Assembly (NCBI GenBank): GCA_036012905.1
Contig: DASCQF010000037.1
Coordinates: 13,929 to 77,928 of the forward strand
Length of the DNA stretch: 64,000 nt
Direction: 5' to 3'
DNA from: NP936 sp002726085
GTDB lineage: Bacteria > Acidobacteriota > Vicinamibacteria > Vicinamibacterales > UBA8438
Part shown: positions 37,667-45,798 of the stretch, piece after piece
Numbering within the stretch: position 1 is the stretch's first letter
How the letters are laid out: the number at the start of each line of letters is the position of its first letter
Translations under genes and position numbers: made by a program
The notes under the pieces: generated by a model
Told to the model about the DNA's origin: nothing
The model's input: the letters and a program-made list of their open reading frames with translations, nothing else
Databases searched by the model: none

Positions 37667-40462
37667 ATGCCGAGAGGCGCTGCTCATGAGACCGAGTCTG
37701 TCGACCAGCAGGTGAACTTGGACCCTGAAGTGGCCGCGCAGTCCGGTCTGGAATTCCCACGGTTCTTTTCTCGGGAAGGGTCTGATTCGTTTGACGAGAT
37801 TGAGTGGGAATCGCGGGTGGCGTTGATCGGCAGCGAGCAGGGGGAGGTCGTCTTCGAGCAGCGCGATGTCGAAATTCCTTCTTTCTGGTCGCAACAGGCG
37901 ACGAACATCGTCGTGTCCAAGTATTTCCGAGGGCCGATGGGCTCGCCGACCCGCGAGCGAAGCGTCAAACAGCTCATCGGGCGCGTCGTCGACTCGATTT
38001 CGCAATGGGCACGGACCCAACACTACTTCGCGAGCGAGGACGATCTGCAGGCGTTCAGTGACGATCTCAAGCATCTCCTCGTTTTCCAGAAGGCCGCCTT
38101 CAATAGTCCGGTCTGGTTCAACTGCGGGTTCGAGGAGGCGCCGCAGTGCTCCGCCTGTTTCATCAACTCGGTCGACGACACGATGGACTCGATCCTGACC
38201 TTGGCCAAGACCGAGGGGATGCTGTTCAAGTTCGGATCCGGTACCGGCACCAATCTGTCGTCGATCCGGTCGTCGCGCGAGCTGCTCGCCGGCGGCGGCA
38301 CGGCGTCTGGTCCGGTGTCCTTCATGAAGGGGTACGACGCATTCGCCGGGGTCATCAAGTCCGGCGGCAAGACCCGCCGGGCGGCGAAGATGGTCGTGCT
38401 CAATGTCGACCATCCGGATATCGTCGACTTCATCAACTGCAAGGTCGACGAGGAGCGTAAGGCGTGGGCGCTGATCGACGCGGGGTACGACGGGTCGTTC
38501 ACGGGCACCGCCTACTCGTCCGTGTTCTTTCAGAACTCAAACAACAGCGTCCGCGTGTCGGACGACTTCATGCGGGCCGTGGTCGACGACGGCGACTGGC
38601 AGACGCGGGCGGTTACCGATGATCGCGTGATGGACACCCACAAGGCCCGCGATCTCATGCATCTGATTGCCGAGGGCACCCATGTCTGCGGCGACCCCGG
38701 GATGCAGTTCGACACGACCATCAACGACTGGCACACCTGCCCGAATACCGACCGGATTCGCGCGTCGAACCCCTGCTCGGAGTACATGTTTCTCGACGAT
38801 TCGGCCTGCAACCTGTCGTCCCTCAACCTGATGAAGTTCTTGAAGGAAGACGAGGGAGGGGCGTTCGACCCGGAGGCGTTCGTGGCCGGCGTCCGGACGA
38901 TGCTCACAGCCATGGAGATCATCGTCGACAACGCGAGCTATCCGACCAAGGCGATCGAGCGCAACAGCAAGGCGTACCGGCCGCTCGGTCTGGGTTATGC
39001 CAACCTCGGGGCGCTATTGATGTCGCGGGGAATCCCGTATGACAGCGACGAAGGGCGGTACTGGGCCGGGGCGCTCACGGCGGTCATGACCGGCGAGGCC
39101 TACGCCCAGTCGGCGCGAATCGCGCGGGATCTCGGTGGGGCGTTCACCGGTTATGCCGCCAACCAAGAGCCGTTCCTGCGGGTCATGCGCAAACACCGCG
39201 ACGCGCTGAAAGGGATCAACGCCGAACACGTGCCCGCGCCGCTGTTTGCAGCGGCGAGCCAGTCGTGGAGCGACGCGGTTGAGCTGGGTGAGGCGTTCGG
39301 CTATCGCAACGCGCAAGCGACGGTGCTGGCACCGACCGGGACCATCGGCTTCATGATGGATTGCGATACCACCGGGGTCGAGCCGGACATCGCCCTCGTC
39401 AAGTACAAGAAGCTGGTCGGCGGCGGTCTCATGAAGATCGTCAACAACACCGTGCCGATGGCGCTCTATCACCTCGGATACGACCAGGCGCAGGTCGATG
39501 CCATCGTCGCGTATGTCGACGAACACGAGACTATCGAAGGGGCCCCCCACCTCGACCCGCGCCATCTGGCGGTATTCGACTGCGCCTTCAAGCCGGCGCG
39601 GGGGTCCCGCTCGATCCACTACATGGGACACATCAAGATGCTCGGTGCGACCCAGCCGTTCATCTCGGGCGCCATCTCGAAGACGATCAACGTGCCAACC
39701 GACGCGACGGTCGAGGACATCGGCCAAGCCTACAGGGACGCCTGGCGGCTCGGTACCAAGGCGGTGTCGATCTATCGCGACGGAAGCAAGCGCACCCAGC
39801 CGCTGAACACGTCGCGCGTCAGTCAAGGGGCGACCGTGGAAACGGCGGACACTCCGCAACCCAAGCGGCGCCGGTTGGCGGACGAGCGTCAGGCGATTAC
39901 CCACAAGTTCGACATCGCCGGGCACGAGGGTTACATCACGGTCGGGTTGTTCGAGGACGGCACGCCGGGCGAGATCTTCCTCGTAATGGCGAAGGAGGGC
40001 TCGACCATCTCCGGGTTCGCCGACGCATTTGCCCAGGCGGTGTCGTACGCGCTGCAATACGGTGTGCCGCTGCAGATGCTTGTCGACAAGTTCAGTCACG
40101 TGCGGTTCGAGCCAGCCGGCATTACCAAGAATCCGGACGTGCGCGTGGCCAAATCAATCGTCGACTACATCTTCCGCTGGATGGCAACAAAATTCCTGTC
40201 GCAGGAGGCGCAATATTACGCCGGCGTGAACGTGCGGGCCGCCGTCGAGCCGGTAGGCGAACAGCTCGAGCTCGACTCGCTGGTCACTGGTACGGACGGG
40301 TCATCGGAGAGAGAAGAGAAGGGCGTCGAGGATGGGGCTGCGCCATTCGCGATCCAGAACGACCAGGATGCGCCGCCCTGCTCGACATGCGGTGCGATCA
40401 TGATTCGCAACGGCAGCTGCTACAAATGCGTGAACTGCGGGGCGACAAGCGGCTGTGCGTAG
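37667..40462 (+). CDS. nrdJ: adenosylcobalamin-dependent (class II) ribonucleotide reductase
   Basis: Reduces ribonucleotides to deoxyribonucleotides without an oxygen-dependent subunit. The 931-residue product has the class II core: FNSPVWFNCG, SACFINSVDDTMDSIL, GSGTGTNLSSIRSSRE, the active-site segment SNPCSEYMFLDDSACNLSSLNL and APTGTIGFMMDCDTTGVEPD. The C-terminus is a zinc-type cysteine tail (CSTCGAIMIRNGSCYKCVNCG) typical of long NrdJ. ATG 37667 follows GGAAGGAG at ideal spacing. Regulation by NrdR is indicated by two upstream boxes. The TAG stop is at the edge of an inverted-repeat element. Confidence 0.96.
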   Translation: MPRGAAHETESVDQQVNLDPEVAAQSGLEFPRFFSREGSDSFDEIEWESRVALIGSEQGEVVFEQRDVEIPSFWSQQATNIVVSKYFRGPMGSPTRERSVKQLIGRVVDSISQWARTQHYFASEDDLQAFSDDLKHLLVFQKAAFNSPVWFNCGFEEAPQCSACFINSVDDTMDSILTLAKTEGMLFKFGSGTGTNLSSIRSSRELLAGGGTASGPVSFMKGYDAFAGVIKSGGKTRRAAKMVVLNVDHPDIVDFINCKVDEERKAWALIDAGYDGSFTGTAYSSVFFQNSNNSVRVSDDFMRAVVDDGDWQTRAVTDDRVMDTHKARDLMHLIAEGTHVCGDPGMQFDTTINDWHTCPNTDRIRASNPCSEYMFLDDSACNLSSLNLMKFLKEDEGGAFDPEAFVAGVRTMLTAMEIIVDNASYPTKAIERNSKAYRPLGLGYANLGALLMSRGIPYDSDEGRYWAGALTAVMTGEAYAQSARIARDLGGAFTGYAANQEPFLRVMRKHRDALKGINAEHVPAPLFAAASQSWSDAVELGEAFGYRNAQATVLAPTGTIGFMMDCDTTGVEPDIALVKYKKLVGGGLMKIVNNTVPMALYHLGYDQAQVDAIVAYVDEHETIEGAPHLDPRHLAVFDCAFKPARGSRSIHYMGHIKMLGATQPFISGAISKTINVPTDATVEDIGQAYRDAWRLGTKAVSIYRDGSKRTQPLNTSRVSQGATVETADTPQPKRRRLADERQAITHKFDIAGHEGYITVGLFEDGTPGEIFLVMAKEGSTISGFADAFAQAVSYALQYGVPLQMLVDKFSHVRFEPAGITKNPDVRVAKSIVDYIFRWMATKFLSQEAQYYAGVNVRAAVEPVGEQLELDSLVTGTDGSSEREEKGVEDGAAPFAIQNDQDAPPCSTCGAIMIRNGSCYKCVNCGATSGCA

Positions 40463-40690
40463 GTTTTCCTGGCGAGGCGCCCGCCTGGACGGCGTTGCTT
40501 CCTCGGTCACAGCCCGCCTGGCTGCTCCCTCGTCGCGCCTTGCCAGGCGAACGCCTCGCCAGGAAAACCCCGCCTGGTGAGGGTCTGGCGGCGTTGCTTC
40601 CTCGGTCACAGCCCGCCTGGCTGCTCCCTCGTCGCGCCTCGCCAGGAAAACCCGGCCTGGTGAGGGTCTGGCGGCGTTGCTTCCGCGGTC
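40460..40690. repeat. palindromic element copy B plus tandem partial copies
   Basis: GGTTTTCCTGGCGAGGCG (40462-40479) is mirrored exactly at 40552-40569; the first base is the last base of the nrdJ stop TAG. The interior holds the 27-base core shared with copy A at 9169-9195. A second core copy begins 99 bp downstream (40590-40639, identical over 50 bases to 40491-40540) and a third fragment follows at about 40671. Compared with copy A, the arms differ by paired changes (GGCGAC/GTCGCC becomes GGCGAG/CTCGCC), so pairing is kept. Confidence 0.85.
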
Positions 40691-40736
40691 TCCGCGCACA
40701 CCGACCCCTTGTTGTCTTCTCGCACCCTGCTCGGGA

Positions 40737-40786
40737 TAGGAGTCAGGTTTCTTCTGACTTCTGCTTTTTGGCTTCTGACTCCTGCA
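40737..40786. repeat. heptamer array overlapping the end of a membrane-protein gene
   Basis: AGGAGTCAGG, then CTTCTGACTTCTGC and GCTTCTGACTCCTGC: the same repeat class as at 18594 and 56699. The minus-strand membrane gene reads through it and takes its last 14 codons (LQESEAKKQKSEET) from it. Confidence 0.75.
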
Positions 40787-41126
40787 GATCCCCGTCCTCC
40801 ACCCTTCCGAAGTAGGCGAGTCCGACGAGGAGCAACGCGAACAGGGCTCTGGCGATTTGCGGCTCGGCCGCGACCTGGCCGTAGAGGTGGCCGGCGTTGT
40901 GCAGCGCCAATGACTGTAGCCCGAAGAGGGCGGCCAGAGCCAGGGCCAGGCTGCCCGGCAAGCCAACGCGGATCAAGAGCCCGGCAAGCACGAGCATCGC
41001 CCCGAGCACGATCGCGCCGATGTTGGCAAGCACCTCGAGTTGCGAGTCGCCGACGAGATCGACGAGACCCGCCAACAGGGAGTAGAGCCCGTAGCTGGTC
41101 ATTCCGAGTGTGGCCGTCGTCAGCAT
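40743..41126 (-). CDS. small integral membrane protein (DoxX/DUF-like), C-terminus formed by a repeat
   Basis: A 127-residue protein with about four membrane segments (YGLYSLLAGLVDLVG; ANIGAIVLGAMLVLAGLLI; GSLALALAALFGLQSLALH; ALFALLLVGLAYFG). The function is not recognisable. The hydrophilic last 14 residues come entirely from the intergenic heptamer array, so an older stop was probably lost or displaced when the repeat arrived. The start at 41126 is 9 bp from the divergent DUF547 start; a later in-frame Met at 41102 would leave more promoter room. Confidence 0.6.
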   Translation of the reverse strand: MLTTATLGMTSYGLYSLLAGLVDLVGDSQLEVLANIGAIVLGAMLVLAGLLIRVGLPGSLALALAALFGLQSLALHNAGHLYGQVAAEPQIARALFALLLVGLAYFGRVEDGDLQESEAKKQKSEET

Positions 41127-41135
41127 CGTATCGTG

Positions 41136-42032
41136 ATGTATTATGCGTCTCTTGTGCGTGTCCGCCCAAGTTCAACACGGCACCCCGGTCGTCGCGTCGG
41201 GCGCATCGCCGCTCGCTCGGTAGGGCTCGGTGTGGCTCTGACCATGGGCGTCTGGTCTCTGATGCCGCCTCCGGTCGGCGCACAGGTTCGGGGCGACCTC
41301 GTCTTCGACCAAATTCTCGACCAGTATGTTCGGGACGGTCTTGTCTACTACGCGGCGCTCCGGGCGGAGCGTCGGGCGCTCGACGGCTACGTGCAGTCGC
41401 TGACAGAGCGGCCGGCGGTCTTCGACGCGTGGTCGAGGGAGCGCCGGCTCGCCTACTGGATCAACGGCTACAACGCCCTGGTCCTGAAGACCGTCATCGA
41501 CGGCTACCCGATCCGCGGGGTGTCGGCAGAGTTTCCGGAAAACAGCGTCATGCAGATTCCGGGAGTCTTCTCGGGACGCGAGCACCGGATTGCCGGGCGA
41601 CGTCTGACGCTCCAATCCATTGAGGACGAGCTGATTGCCTCGTTTGGCGACCCGCGAGCCCATCTGGCGCTTGGGCGTGGGGCGGTCGGTAGTCCGCGAT
41701 TGCGTAGCGAGGCGTTCAGCGACGACCGCCTCGAGATGCAGCTCGAAGCGGTGGTCGAAGATTTCGCGACAACGCCGCGCCATGTCACCCTCGACCGGGC
41801 CGGCGACGAAGTGGTGGTCAGCGCTGTGCTCGGCTGGCGGTCGGAGCAGTTCGCGACGCTGGCTGGCGCCACCGCAAGCGGACGCAGCCCGATCGAGCGT
41901 GCCGTCGTGGCCCTCATCTCGCCGGCGCTGTTTCAGAGCGAGCGCGAGTTTCTCGCACGGAACACGTTTCGTCTACGCTATAGCGACTTCGACTGGCGGC
42001 TGAACGATTTGACGGGTGGGGGACCGTATTAG
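41136..42032 (+). CDS. DUF547-domain secreted protein
   Basis: A 298-residue exported protein. The N-terminus is arginine-rich followed by a hydrophobic stretch (SVGLGVALTMGVWSLMPPPVGA), consistent with a signal peptide. The mature part fits DUF547: VYYAALRAERRALDGYVQSL, LAYWINGYNALVLKTVIDGYPI, IPGVFSGREHRIAGRRLTLQSIEDEL and HLALGRGAVGSPRLRSEAFS (where most members have H-F-A-L-x-C-x-S-x-S-P-x-L, this one has GRGAVGSP with no cysteine). Function of the family is unknown. The start codon is uncertain (GTG 41133 is adjacent). Confidence 0.8.
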   Translation: MYYASLVRVRPSSTRHPGRRVGRIAARSVGLGVALTMGVWSLMPPPVGAQVRGDLVFDQILDQYVRDGLVYYAALRAERRALDGYVQSLTERPAVFDAWSRERRLAYWINGYNALVLKTVIDGYPIRGVSAEFPENSVMQIPGVFSGREHRIAGRRLTLQSIEDELIASFGDPRAHLALGRGAVGSPRLRSEAFSDDRLEMQLEAVVEDFATTPRHVTLDRAGDEVVVSAVLGWRSEQFATLAGATASGRSPIERAVVALISPALFQSEREFLARNTFRLRYSDFDWRLNDLTGGGPY

Positions 42033-42066
42033 CCTAAAGCCCATAGCCAAGGAGAGGTCAGCGTTC

Positions 42067-42846
42067 ATGGATCTACAACTGGAGGGTAAGGTCGCCGTCA
42101 TCACCGGTTCGAGCCGTGGTCTCGGGCTGGCCAGCGCGAGGGCTCTGGTCGGCGAGGGTGCTCGGGTGTGCGTTTGCGCACGGGGCGTCGAGCGGTTGGA
42201 GGAGGCGGTCCGCGAACTGCGGGCCGAGGCGGGCGCTGATGAAGCCGTGGTCGGCGTGGAGGCGGACCTCAATACGGCGTCAGGCGTCGAAACCGTCATC
42301 GACCGGACGGTGACCACGTATGGCGGCATCGACATCTTGGTCAACAACGTCGGGAAGGCGGGTGGGGGAGGGCTGCTCGAGACGACCGATACCGAGTGGC
42401 AAGCGGCGCTCGACGCCACGCTGTATCCGGCAATCCGCGCCTCGCGGCTCGCCGTGCCGCACATGCGCGCGCGCAGCGGCGGCGTCATCATCATGATTGC
42501 CTCGATCTGGGGCCGCGAGTCCGGCGGCCGGATGACCTACAACGCGGTGAAGGCGGCCGAAATCAGTCTGGCGAAAGCGCTGGCTGGGCAGCTGGCAAAG
42601 GACAACATCCGCGTGAACAGCGTGGCGCCCGGGTCGATCTCCTTTCCAGGTGGCTCCTGGGCCAAACGCCAGGCAGAGGACCCGGAGGGGATGGCGGCGT
42701 TCGTTACGCGCGAGCTCCCGTTCGGTCGCTTCGGCCGCGCCGAGGAAGTCGGTCAGGTCGTGGCGTTCCTTGCCTCGCCGCGGGCCAGCTGGGTGAGTGG
42801 CGCCAGCGTGACCGTCGACGGCTGTCAGTCGAGAGCGCTGTTCTAG
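42067..42846 (+). CDS. short-chain dehydrogenase/reductase (SDR)
   Basis: A 259-residue NAD(P)-dependent oxidoreductase. The Rossmann motif TGSSRGLG is at residues 13-20, NNVG at 93-96, and the catalytic set Ser146, Tyr158 and Lys162 (YNAVK) is complete. The C-terminal GRFGRAEEVGQVVAFLASPRASWVSGASVTVDGC is typical of the classical SDR/FabG-like type. The substrate is unknown. ATG 42067 follows AAGGAGAGG, which excludes the longer upstream frame. Its TAG stop lies in a 10-bp inverted repeat. Confidence 0.93.
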   Translation: MDLQLEGKVAVITGSSRGLGLASARALVGEGARVCVCARGVERLEEAVRELRAEAGADEAVVGVEADLNTASGVETVIDRTVTTYGGIDILVNNVGKAGGGGLLETTDTEWQAALDATLYPAIRASRLAVPHMRARSGGVIIMIASIWGRESGGRMTYNAVKAAEISLAKALAGQLAKDNIRVNSVAPGSISFPGGSWAKRQAEDPEGMAAFVTRELPFGRFGRAEEVGQVVAFLASPRASWVSGASVTVDGCQSRALF

Positions 42847-42895
42847 CGATGCTGCGCCGAACGCCGCCCGTATCCTGTCGCCTCCGCATCGCTAG
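42843..42895. repeat. CTAG-tipped inverted repeat containing the SDR stop codon
   Basis: CTAGCGATGC (42843-42852) and GCATCGCTAG (42886-42895) are exact reverse complements with a 33-base interior. TAG at 42844-42846 is the SDR stop. The left arm resembles the one at 47145 (CTAGCGAAGC). Confidence 0.8.
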
Positions 42896-42909
42896 CTAGC
42901 TTTTCTCAC

Positions 42910-42930
42910 AGCCCCGCTACGCGGGGGGCT
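42910..42930 (+). terminator. GC-rich hairpin after the SDR gene
   Basis: AGCCCCGC (42910-42917) pairs with GCGGGGGGCT (42921-42930) over a three-base loop, with two extra G. There is no T-run, so it may be a factor-dependent terminator or pause, or part of a repeat. Confidence 0.4.
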
Positions 42931-43034
42931 AGCCTCGCGACCGCTTTGCCCTTCATCCAACTCGAGCGGCTAGCACCATACGCCATAAATTCGCCTCTTG
43001 TTCGTTTTTTCTTCGTCTGTTACCATCCCCGATC

Positions 43035-45533
43035 ATGCGGGGAGCACCACTCGGTCTTTCCGGTTCACGGCACGCGCCCACGCTGTCTCACGGACAGCGG
43101 GATGCCGCCCTGCTCGAGGCGCTGGAGGGGCTTGTCCCGTCTGGGACGGTTGGTGTCGAGGCTCCGGCCGGTGGGCCCCACGCCGCACCGCTTGACGGAG
43201 CGATCGTCACCGCGTGGCGTCGCCTTCCCGCCGAGCCGGCGCAGTGGGCCGATTATCCTGACGGGCTCGACGACCGGCTACGCCTAGCCCTTGCCGCCGG
43301 GGGCATCGTGCGTCCCTATATCCATCAGGCGGCAGCGATGACGCATGCTCTGGAGGGCCGTCACGTTGTCACGATCACGCCGACCGCATCGGGCAAGACG
43401 CTCTGCTACAACGCGCCCGTGCTCAGTACCATCCTGCGGGACCAGTCGACACGTGCGCTCTATTTATTCCCGACGAAGGCGCTGGCCCAGGACCAACTGG
43501 CTGAATTGCTGACGCTAACCGGGCGTCTGGCTGAGCATGCCTCGATCGGCGCGTTTACCTACGATGGCGATACGCCGCAGGATGCGCGTCGCGCGGTTCG
43601 CGGCCGCGCCCATCTGGTGCTGAGCAACCCGGACATGTTGCATTCGGGCATCCTGCCGCATCATCCCCGCTGGGCGAAGTTGTTTGAAAACCTGCGCTAC
43701 GTGATTATCGACGAGCTCCATGCCTACCGTGGGGTCTTCGGCAGCCATCTGGGCAACATCCTCCGGCGTCTCAGACGCATCTGCGCGCACTATGGGTCGT
43801 CGCCGGTCTTCATCTGTTCGTCGGCCACCATCGCCAATCCCAAAGAGCTGGCCGAACGGCTCACCGGAGAACAGTTTGCGCTGGTCGAGCGCAACGGCGC
43901 GCCGCGCGGCGAGAAGATCTTCGCCTTGGTCAACCCGCCTGTCGTCAACCCGCAGCTCGGCATCCGACGGTCATATGTTGCCGAAACCCGTCGCCTGGCG
44001 GTCGAGTTCCTCACACGCCGTCTCCAGGTCATCGTGTTCGCGCAGAGCCGGCTGACCACCGAAGTGCTCACAACGTATCTCAAGCAGGCGTGTCGCCGGC
44101 TCCCGGGTGGCGCGGAGGCGATCCGAGGCTACCGTGGCGGGTACTTGCCGTTACGGCGTCGGGAGATCGAGCGGGGATTGCGTGCCGGTACGGTTTCCGG
44201 GGTCGTATCAACGAATGCCCTGGAGCTGGGAATCGACATCGGCGTGCTCGATGTCTGTGTCATGGCGGGCTATCCGGGGACGGTCGCGGCCACATGGCAA
44301 CGCGCCGGTCGAGCCGGCCGCAGGAGCACTCGGTCGGCGGCAGTGATGGTGGCCAGCAGCGCGCCGATCGATCAGTTCATCGTGCAGCATCCGGCATTTT
44401 TTTTCGAGGCTTCGCCGGAGCACGCGCTCATCAACCCGGACAACCTTCAGATCCTCCTCGACCACATCAAGTGCGCCGCGTTCGAGCTGCCGTTCGCTCT
44501 ACACGAAGACGACAAGGAGCTGTTCGGGCCCGAAGACTTGCAGGCGGTGCTGGGGCTGCTGCGCGACGAGGGGTTCGTTGATCTGGTCGACGATCGGTGG
44601 CACTGGATGCACGAGTCGTATCCGGCCGACGCTATCAGTCTTCGCTCGGTGTCGTCCGACAACGTCGTCGTGGTCGACGTGTCTGACGAGACCACGATCA
44701 TCGGCGAGGTCGATTTCAGCGCCGCCACCTCGACGCTGTACGAGCAGGCGATTTATCTCGTCGAAGGCAACCAGTATCAGGTCGATCGGTTGGATTTCGA
44801 CCGGCGCAAGGCCTACGTGCGACCCGTCGATAGCGATTACTACACCGATGCGATCACCTACACCAAGGTGAGCGTGCTGGAGGAGTTCGATCGGGTTCTT
44901 CAACCACGTCCCGCGACGGACCTGGCCCCCGTCGATCGCGGTGTGCTCGCGCTTGGGTGTCATGGTGAGGTGCACGTCGTCTCACGGGTGGTCGGGTTCA
45001 AGAAGATCAAGTTCTATACGAACGAGAACGTGGGGTCTGGTGAGCTCGATCTCCCAGAGCAGGAGATGCATACGACCGCCTACTGGTTGAGGCTGTCCCG
45101 GGCGCTCGTTGACCGCCAGCCATTTGCCGCAGATGACCGACGCGACGGCATCGTCGGGCTGGGGTTCGCGTTGCGGCAGGTTGCGCAGCTCATGTTGATG
45201 TGCGACCGCCACGATATCGGTCTGGCGATTCACGGCGAGGAGCGGCGGGTGGCGCAAATGAGCCCGGCCGATCCGGGGGGCCGGGACGAGGAGGAGCCAA
45301 CCATCTTCATCTACGACAACTACCCTGGGGGCATCGGGTTCAGCGAGCCGTTGTTCGGTTTGCACGATCGGTTGCTGTCGCACACGCGGGGGTTGATCGA
45401 GCGCTGCCCGTGCGAGGCGGGCTGTCCGGCCTGTGTCGGGCCAATTGGACGGACGGGGCCGCGTGCCAAGCCGGTCGCGCTGGCGCTGCTGGTCTCGATT
45501 GGCGTGCCGGACACGGCGGACGGGCTGACCTAG
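43035..45533 (+). CDS. mrfA: MrfA-like DNA repair helicase (YprA, DEAD/DUF1998)
   Basis: A superfamily 2 helicase of the MrfA/Hrq1 class. The 832-residue product has Walker A TPTASGKTL, Walker B DELH (IIDELHAYR), motif III SSAT and motif VI QRAGRAGR. The C-terminal DUF1998 part holds IFIYDNYPGGIGFSE and a four-cysteine cluster CPCEAGCPAC that binds zinc. In Bacillus subtilis MrfA works with MrfB to repair mitomycin C lesions by unhooking or excision. The downstream gene encodes an MrfB/YprB-like exonuclease, which supports the call. Eight T in a row at 44397-44404 lie in frame. Confidence 0.82.
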   Translation: MRGAPLGLSGSRHAPTLSHGQRDAALLEALEGLVPSGTVGVEAPAGGPHAAPLDGAIVTAWRRLPAEPAQWADYPDGLDDRLRLALAAGGIVRPYIHQAAAMTHALEGRHVVTITPTASGKTLCYNAPVLSTILRDQSTRALYLFPTKALAQDQLAELLTLTGRLAEHASIGAFTYDGDTPQDARRAVRGRAHLVLSNPDMLHSGILPHHPRWAKLFENLRYVIIDELHAYRGVFGSHLGNILRRLRRICAHYGSSPVFICSSATIANPKELAERLTGEQFALVERNGAPRGEKIFALVNPPVVNPQLGIRRSYVAETRRLAVEFLTRRLQVIVFAQSRLTTEVLTTYLKQACRRLPGGAEAIRGYRGGYLPLRRREIERGLRAGTVSGVVSTNALELGIDIGVLDVCVMAGYPGTVAATWQRAGRAGRRSTRSAAVMVASSAPIDQFIVQHPAFFFEASPEHALINPDNLQILLDHIKCAAFELPFALHEDDKELFGPEDLQAVLGLLRDEGFVDLVDDRWHWMHESYPADAISLRSVSSDNVVVVDVSDETTIIGEVDFSAATSTLYEQAIYLVEGNQYQVDRLDFDRRKAYVRPVDSDYYTDAITYTKVSVLEEFDRVLQPRPATDLAPVDRGVLALGCHGEVHVVSRVVGFKKIKFYTNENVGSGELDLPEQEMHTTAYWLRLSRALVDRQPFAADDRRDGIVGLGFALRQVAQLMLMCDRHDIGLAIHGEERRVAQMSPADPGGRDEEEPTIFIYDNYPGGIGFSEPLFGLHDRLLSHTRGLIERCPCEAGCPACVGPIGRTGPRAKPVALALLVSIGVPDTADGLT

Positions 45534-45583
45534 CCTGCCATGAGAATCTTGTACTTGTCCTGCACCGTCCGGCATTGAATTGA

Positions 45584-45796
45584 CAAGGCGCGCACAGCGC
45601 GCCCCGCGGTGGCGGCGTGGGGCGGTGGGCCCCCACAAGCCACCGCGTGGGGTCCGGGGCGCAGCCCCGACTGAAGAAGCCGCGCACGTGCGCGCCCGCG
45701 AGGAAGCGGCGCGGGGCATCGGGCCCCCGCAAGCGACGAGCCAGGGTGTGGGGCGGAGCCCCACTTATGTAATGCCCGGGGCGAAGCCCCGTCTAG
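45584..45796. repeat. GC-rich GGGCCCCC-type repeat block (two units) between mrfA and mrfB
   Basis: The first unit (about 45584-45673) and the second (about 45674-45796) each contain a GCGCGC palindrome, a GGGCCCCC core followed by AAGC, and an end CGGGGCGCAGCCCCG or CGGGGCGAAGCCCCG. The block resembles 23159-23275 in motif order. It separates the repair helicase and exonuclease, which are adjacent in other genomes. The mrfB frame reads back into it, but the product there is repeat-derived and not used. Confidence 0.75.
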
Positions 45797-45798
45797 TC

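Noticed and set aside
40460..40690. CRISPR-like repeats after nrdJ
   Set aside because: Repeats are about 50 bases long, two to three in number, and separated by arm sequence rather than unique spacers. No cas gene is nearby.
41040..41135. N-terminal extension of the DUF547 protein
   Set aside because: It would bury the signal peptide and run through the divergent membrane gene start.
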